From JAZNBI01 sp045586995 (lineage in GTDB: Bacteria; Bacillota; Clostridia; Oscillospirales; CAG-272), in assembly GCA_045586995.1 (NCBI GenBank), contig JAZNBI010000016.1, positions 1-11,983 of the forward strand: a stretch of DNA of 11,983 nucleotides, in the 5' to 3' direction. The notes beneath the pieces were generated by a model. That model made no database searches. It was not told where the DNA came from and saw only the letters and a program-made list of their open reading frames with translations. Shown here in pieces: positions 1 through 6,755 of this stretch. The position numbers and the translations under genes were made by a program. The first letter of the stretch is position 1. Every line of letters starts with the position of its first letter.

Positions 1-70
1 AACACCGCAATACCTCATAATTATATCATATTGTTTTGCCAAATGCAAGATGCTTTTTGAAATTTTTGCG
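1..70. other. Non-coding left edge after the carboxypeptidase gene
   Basis: This AT-rich stretch lies between the TAA stop of the leftward carboxypeptidase-family gene (complement of 71-73) and the window edge. I see no coding sequence and no GC-rich hairpin with a T-tract that would end the operon. It does contain a plausible promoter pointing left, listed separately. The next gene to the left is outside the window. Confidence 0.6.
20..48 (-). promoter_or_regulatory. Candidate sigma-A promoter firing left out of the window
   Basis: On the minus strand a -35 box TTGCAT (48 to 43) is followed after exactly 17 bases by a perfect -10 box TATAAT (25 to 20). Transcription would start near position 13 and run off the left edge, so it would serve an unseen gene. 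The -35 box matches TTGACA at four of six positions. AT-rich DNA yields such matches by chance, so confidence is moderate. Confidence 0.45.
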
Positions 71-1390
71 TTAAAAATATTTTCTTTTGCGTCTATACGC
101 ATTATTAGGGCGTTTCTGAGGAATTACAATGCGCAAAATTGCTAACAATGCAGCTACGGCAAGCGTGATCTTAAATGCTCTGCCCGCGGTGTAATTACGC
201 AAAACCATAAGCACGTACAGAAAAGTGCTTCTTTCCACATCGTTTTTTGCAAACAATTCAATATTACTTAATATTTCGCCTTTATATGTAACCGTCATAT
301 ATCCAATCGGCTCCCCCGCCTTTATCGGCGCTTTGAGCGTTTCTTCGGATGCTTTGAAGCTATATACAAGTTCGCTGCTTTTATCTATATTTATCGGAAG
401 GAAGGATTGCACGGTTTCAAGTGCGACCGCATCTATCGTATCAACGTCGTTTGAAAGCTCTACGGGGATTTTCATCATACTCGCGCCTTTTTCCGCCAAC
501 GTGACGTATCCGTAATTTTCGTATGCCCATTCTATAAGATTCTGCGCGATAATATAGGAATAAATACTGTCGTCTTTAATATCCTTTGCAAACGCGCCCA
601 TTACTATGCACAAATACGAAACGTCTTTTTTTCGAATTGACGTAACCAAGCAATCGCCGCCCTCATCGGTTGCTCCCGCATTGATTCCGTCAACGGAAGG
701 GTAGTAATATTCGTTTGTATAGCTTGCGGAAATCATATAATTTCTATTGTGTATTGAACGCGACTTCGAAAGATTCGTAGCATTTATCGTGTGCTTTGTT
801 GTGCTTGTGATCTCCATAAACAACGGTATTTTATAAGCATACAGTGAAATTTTCAACAAATCCGATACAGTAGTATACATTTGCGGATTGTGCATACCCG
901 TGGGATTGGTATAGTTTGTGGACTCCGCTCCCAAAGCGAGTGCTTTTTCGTTCATCAGCTTGACAAAATCGGAAAGCGAATCGGATACCGCAAAAGCAAG
1001 CACGGTTGCCGCATCATTATTGCCGCCGCAAAGCGCGCCGTACAGCAAATCCTTGATCTTTATAGACTCTCCGGATTTTAAGCCCATATTTTTTCCGCTT
1101 ACCGTTGAGAGCATTTTTTCTGTTACCGTGATTTTATCATCAAGCTTTTCGCCAAGATGCTCAATGGCAAGAATACCCGTCATAATTTTCGCGGTTGACG
1201 CAGGATATATTTTATCGTTTTCGCTTTTTGAAACAATAATCTTTTCGTTTTCGATATTATAAAGGCAAACAGCCAAGGCATTATCGAGCGATGGGGTTTC
1301 GATATTTTCGGCGCATACATCGGTCGGAAATATAAAAATCGACAATAAAAAGAAGAAAGGAACTATTCCCGAAATAAAGAATTTTTTCAC
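71..1390 (-). CDS. D-alanyl-D-alanine carboxypeptidase-family protein (DacF/PBP5-like, peptidase S11) with altered motifs
   Basis: The family trims the terminal D-Ala from peptidoglycan stem peptides outside the membrane. The chosen start is the GTG at 1390: AAGGAG (1404-1399) sits 8 bases before it, and the product then begins MKKFF. The ATG at 1408 lies upstream of that site and would put the SD inside the gene. The product is 439 aa. Residues 1-27 form a signal peptide (KK, long hydrophobic core, VCA-E cleavage-like site). The catalytic SxxK motif is intact as STAK (65-68). The SxN motif is replaced by GNN (123-125, in CGGNNDAA) and KTG by NAG (237-239, in DGINAGATDEGG). A PBP5 C-terminal-type domain follows, then a C-terminal hydrophobic helix around residues 404-423 and a very basic tail, suggesting membrane anchoring. 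It is the last gene of the ireB-ribF operon, 23 bases after ribF. The family call is firm. Catalytic activity is uncertain because two of the three active-site motifs differ. Confidence 0.88.
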   Translation of the reverse strand: MKKFFISGIVPFFFLLSIFIFPTDVCAENIETPSLDNALAVCLYNIENEKIIVSKSENDKIYPASTAKIMTGILAIEHLGEKLDDKITVTEKMLSTVSGKNMGLKSGESIKIKDLLYGALCGGNNDAATVLAFAVSDSLSDFVKLMNEKALALGAESTNYTNPTGMHNPQMYTTVSDLLKISLYAYKIPLFMEITSTTKHTINATNLSKSRSIHNRNYMISASYTNEYYYPSVDGINAGATDEGGDCLVTSIRKKDVSYLCIVMGAFAKDIKDDSIYSYIIAQNLIEWAYENYGYVTLAEKGASMMKIPVELSNDVDTIDAVALETVQSFLPINIDKSSELVYSFKASEETLKAPIKAGEPIGYMTVTYKGEILSNIELFAKNDVERSTFLYVLMVLRNYTAGRAFKITLAVAALLAILRIVIPQKRPNNAYRRKRKYF

Positions 1391-1398
1391 GGCAATAT

Positions 1399-1404
1399 CT
1401 CCTT
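1399..1404 (-). promoter_or_regulatory. Shine-Dalgarno deciding the carboxypeptidase start
   Basis: AAGGAG on the minus strand lies 8 bases upstream of the GTG at 1390 and just inside the longer reading frame that begins at the ATG at 1408. It favours the GTG start, which also places two lysines directly before the signal-peptide core. Confidence 0.7.
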
Positions 1405-1413
1405 TCATTTGAT

Positions 1414-2358
1414 TTATTTGTTTTTCTTAACGTATTCGCGCGCGGACTTTATATCAATTTCAATTTGCGAGAGCAGGGATTTTTCGGAATCGAACTTTTG
1501 CTCGTTTCTAAGACGGTGTAAGAATGAAATACGTGCCTTTTCTCCGTAAATATCTCCGCAAAAATCAATTATATATGTTTCACAGTTTATAACGTCGCTT
1601 TCCTCGAAAGTCGGTCGCTTTCCGATGTTGGACACAGCGACGTATTTTTTTCCTTTTATTTCACATTCGGTAACGTAAATTCCAATCGCGGGCACGAGCA
1701 TTTTCTTTGGGAATGACTGATTTATTGTAGGGATACCCAAGGTTTTTCCGAGTCCTTTGCCATGAACGATTTCAAGCTCAAACGAGTATGGCCGTCCAAG
1801 CAAGGAATTGGCTTTTTCTATTTCTCCCGCAGAGATGGCGTTTCTTATTAAAGATGAGCTTACCGAGTTACCGTTTAAAACAACCTCAGGAACGATTTCG
1901 ACCTTGCCGTCCATAAATTTTGACAAGAGCGACGGCGTTCCGCTTCCGTTGCAAGCAAATCTGAAGTTAAAGCCGCAAACGGCAAAAACACAGTTGCATT
2001 TCCCAACTAAAATTTCCTTTACAAATTGCTCTGCGGAGATATCCTTCAGTGATGGAAAATCCGCAACAACGGCATAATCCAATCCGTAATACGAAAAAAG
2101 CTTTAGTTTTTCGTCAAGGTCGCTTATAAAGCTTGGCGGATTTTTTGACAAATAGTTAAGCGGGAGCTCGGAAAAACACCAAGCTCCGCTTTTTATGTTT
2201 TTATATTTGTCTGAAAGCTCGGACTTTTTTTGCACAGCACAGGTAATCAACGCCTGATGCCCTATATGAACACCGTCAAAATTACCGATGCAAAGCACAA
2301 AGGGAACATTTGGCTTGATCTTTTCAACCTCAAAGGTTTTTAAGTTTATAAAAATCAT
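1414..2358 (-). CDS. ribF: Bifunctional riboflavin kinase / FAD synthetase
   Basis: RibF phosphorylates riboflavin to FMN and adenylylates FMN to FAD in the cytoplasm. The N-terminal FAD synthetase half shows the nucleotidyltransferase motif GNFDGVHIGH (25-34), GFNFRF (129-134) and the SSSLIR segment (167-172) matching the family's ISSTRIR. The C-terminal riboflavin kinase half shows HGKGLGKTLGIPTIN (199-213), GKRPTF and the conserved Glu of the ETYIIDF segment. With the start at 2358 the product is 314 aa, usual for the family. The frame is open to an ATG at 2436, but that would add 26 residues overlapping ireB that look unlike RibF; the protein resembles the family only from MIFINLKTF. The start lies one base after the ireB stop (TAA C ATG). 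The nearest purine-rich sequence (GGAA) is about 17 bases upstream, so translation probably depends on coupling to ireB. Confidence 0.95.
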   Translation of the reverse strand: MIFINLKTFEVEKIKPNVPFVLCIGNFDGVHIGHQALITCAVQKKSELSDKYKNIKSGAWCFSELPLNYLSKNPPSFISDLDEKLKLFSYYGLDYAVVADFPSLKDISAEQFVKEILVGKCNCVFAVCGFNFRFACNGSGTPSLLSKFMDGKVEIVPEVVLNGNSVSSSLIRNAISAGEIEKANSLLGRPYSFELEIVHGKGLGKTLGIPTINQSFPKKMLVPAIGIYVTECEIKGKKYVAVSNIGKRPTFEESDVINCETYIIDFCGDIYGEKARISFLHRLRNEQKFDSEKSLLSQIEIDIKSAREYVKKNK

Positions 2359-2359
2359 G

Positions 2360-2614
2360 TTAATTTTCGAGATAATTCCTAACCAATTCATTAAGAAGCT
2401 CGTCACGGTCGATTCTTCTGACAAGAGAACGGGCATTTTTATAGTTTGTTATATAGGTGGGGTCTTCTGAAAGAATATATCCGACTATTTGGTTGATAGG
2501 GTTATATCCCTTTTCGCTGAGTGCGTGATAAATTTCGGTCAAAATTGTCCTCATTTCATCGGTTTTATCACGTGGCACACGGAAGGTTTGCGTTCTGTCG
2601 TTTGAATTTAACAT
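2360..2614 (-). CDS. ireB: IreB-family regulatory phosphoprotein (UPF0297/DUF965)
   Basis: This 84-aa protein is recognised by its family core YHALSEKGYNPINQIVGYIL (residues 29-48), followed by SEDPTYIT and the C-terminal RDELLNELVRNYL. In Enterococcus faecalis IreB is a small cytoplasmic protein phosphorylated on N-terminal threonines by the PASTA-domain kinase IreK, and it modulates cell-wall stress tolerance. Here Thr8 and Thr10 lie at the corresponding N-terminal position and are the likely phosphosites (inference). The start is supported by AAAGGGA upstream and by a promoter with a predicted start about 26 bases before the ATG. It heads the ireB-ribF-carboxypeptidase operon. In many Firmicutes this gene sits between alaS and ruvX, so its neighbours here are unusual. 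Confidence 0.93.
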   Translation of the reverse strand: MLNSNDRTQTFRVPRDKTDEMRTILTEIYHALSEKGYNPINQIVGYILSEDPTYITNYKNARSLVRRIDRDELLNELVRNYLEN

Positions 2615-2646
2615 TTTAGCATATCCCTTTCTTTATAGTTATAATT

Positions 2647-2675
2647 ATTATATCGCATTTTTTAATTAATTTCAA
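2647..2675 (-). promoter_or_regulatory. Promoter for the ireB-ribF-carboxypeptidase operon
   Basis: On the minus strand, TTGAAA (2675 to 2670) and a perfect TATAAT (2652 to 2647) are separated by exactly 17 bases. The start would be near 2640, giving a leader of about 26 bases to the ireB ATG at 2614, with AAAGGGA as ribosome binding site. The match, spacing and location directly before the first gene agree. Confidence 0.75.
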
Positions 2676-2805
2676 GTGTTTCGTATAAAATATTATATTT
2701 TTTGAACAAATGTTTCTTTGGAATATACTATTTTCGAGTAGTTTTCGATTTTTTACGAGTGTCCGTATATTTTTCGTATATTTTATCAAAATATTCATTT
2801 TCAGA

Positions 2806-2834
2806 TTGACTTTAACGAATATATGATGTATAAT
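2806..2834 (+). promoter_or_regulatory. Promoter for the nusB cluster
   Basis: TTGACT (2806-2811) and a perfect TATAAT (2829-2834) are separated by 17 bases, the ideal sigma-A arrangement. AT-rich DNA upstream could act as an UP element. The predicted start near 2841 gives a leader of about 40 bases to the nusB ATG. The following ten genes are so tightly packed that this may drive most or all of them. Confidence 0.8.
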
Positions 2835-2881
2835 AATATATTACTGACGTAGTTACTTTCAAAGATCGAAAGGGATTTTTT

Positions 2882-3298
2882 ATGACAAGAAGAGAAGAGC
2901 GCGAGCAGACGTTTGAACTGCTTTTCGAAACAGAATTCAGAGGGGATGAACTGCCAACCGAAATTTTCGAATCATCGGTAGAAAATCGTAACGAGGATAT
3001 CGTTTCTTCGGAATATATAAAAAGTGTTTATTTTGGAATTTTGGATAGCCTCCCCAAAATAGACAGCGCTATTGATAATGCCGCAAAGGGCTGGAAGGCC
3101 GAGAGAATTTCACGCGTTTCGAGAAACATCATACGCCTTGCGGTTTATGAGATGATGTATTGCGACAACATTCCGCCCGCGGTTGCTATTAACGAGGCGG
3201 TCGAGCTGTGCAAGAAATATGATGAGCCCAAGGCGCGTCCGTTTTTGAACGGAGTGCTTAACGCAATCAAGGACCGTTTAAAAGAGGATGCCGAATAA
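2882..3298 (+). CDS. nusB: Transcription antitermination factor NusB
   Basis: NusB binds boxA RNA together with NusE (S10) and promotes antitermination on rRNA operons. The 138-aa product has the all-helical NusB pattern: an N-terminal TRREEREQTFELLFE segment (residues 2-16) and the C-terminal hallmark LAVYEMMYCDNIPPAVAINEAVELCKKY followed by FLNGVLNAI. Length is typical. GAAAGGGA (2868-2875) precedes the ATG by 6 bases. It is the first gene after the strong rightward promoter. Its stop is one base before the most likely start of the TsaD-like gene, implying translational coupling. Confidence 0.96.
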   Translation: MTRREEREQTFELLFETEFRGDELPTEIFESSVENRNEDIVSSEYIKSVYFGILDSLPKIDSAIDNAAKGWKAERISRVSRNIIRLAVYEMMYCDNIPPAVAINEAVELCKKYDEPKARPFLNGVLNAIKDRLKEDAE

Positions 3299-3299
3299 A

Positions 3300-4247
3300 A
3301 TGGATAGTCGGTGCTTTATAGGTATAGACACAAGCAATTATACTACCTCCGCGGCGGTTTGTGATATTGATGGCAATATAGTGGCGAATATAAAGCTTCC
3401 GCTGCCCGTCAGTCACGGCGAGAGGGGACTTCGGCAAAGCGATGCGGTTTTCTTGCATACTAAAAATATGCCGGAATTGTCTGAAAGATTAAAATACGCT
3501 TTGCAGGGAATGACTCCTTCCGCAGTCGGATATTCTGCTGCGCCGAGAAGTGCCGACGGCTCATATATGCCTTGCTTTTTGGTCGGAGAGGGTGTTGCTT
3601 CTGCAATCGGTGCGGTTATCGGCATAAAGGGGGATGCGTTTTCCCATCAAGACGGGCATATCGCGGCTGCGCTTTATTCGTCAGGTAAAACCGATTTGTT
3701 TTGCGGTGATGAGTTTGTTTCATTTCACGTTTCGGGTGGAACTACCGACATTATGTTGAGCAAATATAACGGATATAATTTCGACGTTAAGCTTATCGGA
3801 GAGAGCAAGGATATAAACGTAGGACAAGCTATCGACCGCGTGGGGGTTGCTATGGGCTTGAATTTTCCGTGCGGACGCGAAATGGAAAGCTTGGCGCTGT
3901 CATATAATGATAAAATTCCAAGAAAAAAGGTTTGTGTCGACGGTTGCTCGTTTAATATTTCGGGGCTTGAAAATCTTTCATTAAAGCTTTTTGAAGAAAC
4001 GCACGACAAAGCGCTCGTAAGTGCTTTTGTGTTTGATTTTATATCGGTGACACTTGATAAAATTTCCGAAAATGTGCGAAAGGAATATCCCGAATTGCCA
4101 ATTGCCTATGCCGGCGGAGTTATGAGCAATTCAATTATAAAGAATGTGCTTTCACATCGAAAAGACGTATATTTTGCAAGCCCGGATTTTTCTTCGGATA
4201 ATGCGTCGGGTATTGCATATTTGACCTATATTAAAAGAAAAAAATAA
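3300..4247 (+). CDS. TsaD/Kae1-family paralogue (peptidase M22-like, 'O-sialoglycoprotein endopeptidase'-like)
   Basis: TsaD proper transfers the threonylcarbamoyl group to A37 of ANN-decoding tRNAs. This 315-aa protein has the same ASKHA fold signatures: FIGIDTSNYTTSAAV (6-20), a metal-binding-type HxxxH (His116/His120 in SHQDGH), VSGGTTDIM (144-152, TsaD has VSGGHT), DRVGVAMGLNFPCG, AGGVMSNS and a C-terminal SSDNASGIAYL with the likely metal Asp. It is shorter than typical TsaD (about 340 aa) and diverges at several positions, so I read it as a paralogue of unknown substrate rather than the tRNA enzyme. The start ATG at 3300 is chosen because AAAAGAGG (3280-3287) ends 12 bases before it; the in-frame ATG at 3288 directly abuts that site. 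It lies one base after the nusB stop and 22 bases before xseA. It could still be the organism's only TsaD, which the window cannot exclude. Confidence 0.82.
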   Translation: MDSRCFIGIDTSNYTTSAAVCDIDGNIVANIKLPLPVSHGERGLRQSDAVFLHTKNMPELSERLKYALQGMTPSAVGYSAAPRSADGSYMPCFLVGEGVASAIGAVIGIKGDAFSHQDGHIAAALYSSGKTDLFCGDEFVSFHVSGGTTDIMLSKYNGYNFDVKLIGESKDINVGQAIDRVGVAMGLNFPCGREMESLALSYNDKIPRKKVCVDGCSFNISGLENLSLKLFEETHDKALVSAFVFDFISVTLDKISENVRKEYPELPIAYAGGVMSNSIIKNVLSHRKDVYFASPDFSSDNASGIAYLTYIKRKK

Positions 4248-4269
4248 TTTCAAAAAGGGGGGCTGTGAT

Positions 4270-5499
4270 GTGGATAAATTGAAATTTCTTACTGTTTCGC
4301 AGCTGAATGAGTATATTAAAATGCTGATAGACTCAAACCCTATACTTTTGAATGTAACGGTGCGTGGCGAAATTTCAAATTTCACCAACCACTATCGAAC
4401 GGGGCATCTTTATTTTACACTAAAGGACGAGGACGGTCTGATTCGTGCCGTGATGTTTAAAACAAATGCCTCAAAATTGAAATTTATGCCCGAAAACGGA
4501 ATGAAGGTCTTCGTGCACGGCAGAGTTTCCGCATACGTCCGCGACGGTCAATATCAGATCTATGTTGATGATATTCAGCCGGATGGCGCAGGCGAGCTTT
4601 ATGTGGCATTCGAACAGCAAAAAAAGCGTTTGGAGGCAGAGGGATTATTTTCGAGTGATTTGAAAAAAAAGCTTCCGTTCGCGCCTGAAAGCATTGGAAT
4701 AATTACCTCACCCACAGGTGCGGCAATTCACGATATGATAAATATATTGGGGCGCAGATTCCCGCTTGCGCAGATTATTTTATATCCTGCCGTAGTACAG
4801 GGCTCGACGGCGCCAGCATCGCTTATATCCGGAATTGAGTTTTTCAATTCTCAAAAAAACGTTGACGTTGTTATTATAGGGCGAGGCGGCGGTTCTCTTG
4901 AAGACTTATGGGCTTTTAATGACGAGTCATTGGTGCGCAAGGTCGCTTGTTCAAAAATCCCCGTAATATCGGCAGTCGGACACGAAAGCGATTTCACGCT
5001 TTGCGATTTCTCGTCGGATTGCAGAGCTCCAACTCCTTCGGCGGCAGCAGAATTGGCTGTTCCAAACTCAGAGGAGCTTTATGAAAAGCTTATTTCATAT
5101 CGCGAGAGATTGCGGAATTTGATTTCCCGAAAGACCGATGCGCTGCGAAAGGAATTGAAGTATCTTGCCCAAACAAAGGTGCTGTCCTTGCCGAGTGCTG
5201 TTATTGACGAAAAAAGGATGCATCTTGATTCGGTTTTGCAGCAATTGGACCGTATAAGCGACTCTGCCGTAAAAGAGCGCAGAGCGGAATTTTTACAAAG
5301 CGCGGCGCGCTTGGAGATGCTGAATCCTTTGGGGATACTTTCGAGAGGATATTCGATAGTTTCTGATGATAAGACGGGCAAAAGCACGTCGAAAATTTCC
5401 GAGCTCAGGGTTGGTCAAACAGTTAATATTCGTATGGACGGGGGAAGCGCAAAGGCGATGATCAGCGAACTTTCTTTGTCAAGGGATACAGATGTGTAA
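4270..5499 (+). CDS. xseA: Exodeoxyribonuclease VII large subunit
   Basis: XseA is the catalytic subunit of exonuclease VII, a cytoplasmic nuclease that degrades single-stranded DNA from both ends and acts in repair. The 409-aa product begins with the OB-fold domain (about residues 5-100: LTVSQLNEYIK, VRGEISNF, GHLYFTLKD, VFVHGRVS). The nuclease domain follows with GRGGGSLEDLW (204-214), then AFNDE, PVISAVGHESDFTLCDFSSDCRAPTPSAAAE, and a long helical region ending in GILSRGYSIV. Length is normal. The start is a GTG at 4270, preceded by a G-rich ribosome binding site (AAAGGGGGG); the overlapping ATG at 4268 is out of frame. It is followed by xseB, its small subunit. Confidence 0.97.
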   Translation: MDKLKFLTVSQLNEYIKMLIDSNPILLNVTVRGEISNFTNHYRTGHLYFTLKDEDGLIRAVMFKTNASKLKFMPENGMKVFVHGRVSAYVRDGQYQIYVDDIQPDGAGELYVAFEQQKKRLEAEGLFSSDLKKKLPFAPESIGIITSPTGAAIHDMINILGRRFPLAQIILYPAVVQGSTAPASLISGIEFFNSQKNVDVVIIGRGGGSLEDLWAFNDESLVRKVACSKIPVISAVGHESDFTLCDFSSDCRAPTPSAAAELAVPNSEELYEKLISYRERLRNLISRKTDALRKELKYLAQTKVLSLPSAVIDEKRMHLDSVLQQLDRISDSAVKERRAEFLQSAARLEMLNPLGILSRGYSIVSDDKTGKSTSKISELRVGQTVNIRMDGGSAKAMISELSLSRDTDV

Positions 5500-5539
5500 A
5501 TCTTTTAGCATTATTTAAAGAGTAATGAAATTGATATGC

Positions 5540-5545
5540 AAGGAG
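5540..5545 (+). promoter_or_regulatory. Shine-Dalgarno deciding the xseB start
   Basis: AAGGAG lies 8 bases before the ATG at 5554 but overlaps the beginning of the longer frame that opens at the ATG at 5536. It therefore supports the shorter, 78-residue XseB. Confidence 0.75.
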
Positions 5546-5553
5546 ATGCTTTT

Positions 5554-5790
5554 ATGGCAAATAAAACCGATATAAAATTTGAGGATGCTTTGAAGCGACT
5601 TGAGGAAATTGTTAAGCTGTTGGACGGCGGAAATATTTCTCTTGAGGAGTCGCTTGAAATATATGAAGAGGGGATATCGCTCGCAGGAGTCTGCGCAAAG
5701 CGACTTGACGAAGCAGAGCAAAAGGTTAAAAAAATTGCGCTTTCTGCATCGGGAGCATATGAAGCTCAGGAGTTTGAACCTCAAAAATAA
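5554..5790 (+). CDS. xseB: Exodeoxyribonuclease VII small subunit
   Basis: XseB assembles in several copies onto XseA and is needed for exonuclease VII activity. The 78-aa product matches the family: FEDALKRLEEIVKLLDGGNISLEESLEIYEEGISL, then a charged helix with RLDEAEQKVKK. Such two-helix, coiled-coil-like small subunits are usually 65-85 aa. The ATG at 5554 is preferred over 5536 because of the AAGGAG 8 bases upstream. It follows xseA by 54 bases with no promoter seen between them, and precedes ispA by 68 bases, the usual Firmicutes order. Confidence 0.95.
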   Translation: MANKTDIKFEDALKRLEEIVKLLDGGNISLEESLEIYEEGISLAGVCAKRLDEAEQKVKKIALSASGAYEAQEFEPQK

Positions 5791-5800
5791 TATTTTGATT

Positions 5801-5815
5801 ATGAAGATGCTTCAT
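5801..5815 (+). other. Small AT-rich hairpin between xseB and ispA
   Basis: ATGAAG-ATG-CTTCAT is a 6-bp perfect stem with a 3-base loop, followed by TTTTAAAAAT. The stem has only two G-C pairs and the T-run is four bases, so it is too weak to call a terminator. At most it could be a pause or RNA-processing site inside the operon. Confidence 0.25.
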
Positions 5816-5858
5816 TTTAAAAATATCTAATTTTCGTAAACGGAGGATTTTGGTTGTT

Positions 5859-6743
5859 ATGATTGATATTGAAGTCGTACTGAAAAATTCAGCGGAAGAG
5901 ATTGAAAAAGCACTCGATAAATATTATAACTTTGTAGATAAGGATTACGGAGCGCTTATAGATTCGCAAAAATACAGCTTACTTGGCGGAGGAAAGCGTA
6001 TTCGTCCGTATATTGCCATGGAATTTTGCCGCCTTTTCGGAGGAAAAAAAGAAGCTGTCGAGCCGTTTGCCTGCGCGCTCGAAATGATCCATACATATTC
6101 GCTTATTCACGACGACTTGCCTTGTATGGATAATGCCGAGCTTCGCCGAGGCAAGCCCTCGAGCCATAAGGTTTTCGGAGAAACCATGGCACTTCTTTCG
6201 GGAGATGCATTGCTGACGTTTGCTTTTGAAACTATTGCATCAAACGCTTATGTAAGTAAAGATATTATTGTATCAGCAGTTGCGGAAATCGCAAAAGCGG
6301 CAGGCACTTGCGGAATGGTCGGCGGACAGGTGATGGATACCTGCTCGAACGGAGATTTTGATTTTGATACGCTTTTAAAGCTTCATTCGCTAAAAACCGG
6401 CGCATTGATAAAGGCATCTGCATGCTTGGGATGTCTTGCCGCAAACGTGGATATGAATGACGAAAGAATGGCAGATGCGCTTTGTTATGCTGAGAATGTA
6501 GGTCTTGCGTTCCAAATTACAGATGATATTCTTGACCTTGACGGAGATGTAAATATGACGGGAAAGAATTCCGGCTCTGACAAGAAAGAAAATAAAACTA
6601 CGTTTATGACGTTTTGCTCTTCAACACAGGCACGGCAATATGCAAAAGACCTTACTGATGCGGCAATAGATGCGATTGAAAAATATGAAGGCAATGAAAA
6701 TCTTGTATCGTTGGCTCGGTATCTTTTGGTCAGAAATAAATAA
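5859..6743 (+). CDS. ispA: Polyprenyl (farnesyl/geranylgeranyl) diphosphate synthase
   Basis: IspA condenses dimethylallyl and isopentenyl diphosphates into farnesyl (or geranylgeranyl) diphosphate, the precursor of undecaprenyl carrier lipid and quinones. The product is 294 aa. It shows GGGKRIRPY (43-51), the first Asp-rich motif DDLPCMD (85-91, the DDxxxxD form usual in bacterial enzymes) followed by RRGKPSSHK, then GMVGGQVMD, and the second Asp-rich motif FQITDDILD with GDVNMTGKNSGSD. The ATG at 5859 is 12 bases after GGAGG (5842-5846). An in-frame TTG at 5850 would leave only 3 bases of spacing, so the ATG is preferred. Product chain length cannot be decided from sequence alone. dxs, which often follows ispA, is not present here. 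Confidence 0.95.
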   Translation: MIDIEVVLKNSAEEIEKALDKYYNFVDKDYGALIDSQKYSLLGGGKRIRPYIAMEFCRLFGGKKEAVEPFACALEMIHTYSLIHDDLPCMDNAELRRGKPSSHKVFGETMALLSGDALLTFAFETIASNAYVSKDIIVSAVAEIAKAAGTCGMVGGQVMDTCSNGDFDFDTLLKLHSLKTGALIKASACLGCLAANVDMNDERMADALCYAENVGLAFQITDDILDLDGDVNMTGKNSGSDKKENKTTFMTFCSSTQARQYAKDLTDAAIDAIEKYEGNENLVSLARYLLVRNK

Positions 6744-6755
6744 TTAGAGGAAATC

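Larger units (their letters stand above)
2615..2881. other. AT-rich divergent intergenic region
   Basis: This stretch separates the leftward ireB operon from the rightward nusB cluster. It holds one promoter for each direction, listed separately, and both genes' ribosome binding sites. The middle (about 2680-2800) contains recurring short TTTCGTATA / TTTCGA / ACGAGT words. No long inverted repeat, riboswitch-like structure or tRNA was recognised. A 60-codon minus-strand open frame here is low-complexity and rejected. Confidence 0.75.

Noticed and set aside
2616..2798. 60-codon minus-strand open frame in the divergent region.
   Set aside because: It is Ile/Lys/Asn-rich translation of AT-rich intergenic DNA, contains the leftward promoter, and has no family resemblance.
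5801..5815. Rho-independent terminator between xseB and ispA.
   Set aside because: The stem is 6 bp with only two G-C pairs and is followed by just four Ts. The genes belong to a usually co-transcribed cluster.
5600..5830. 76-codon plus-strand frame overlapping xseB.
   Set aside because: It is a frame-shifted shadow of xseB, which matches its family from end to end.
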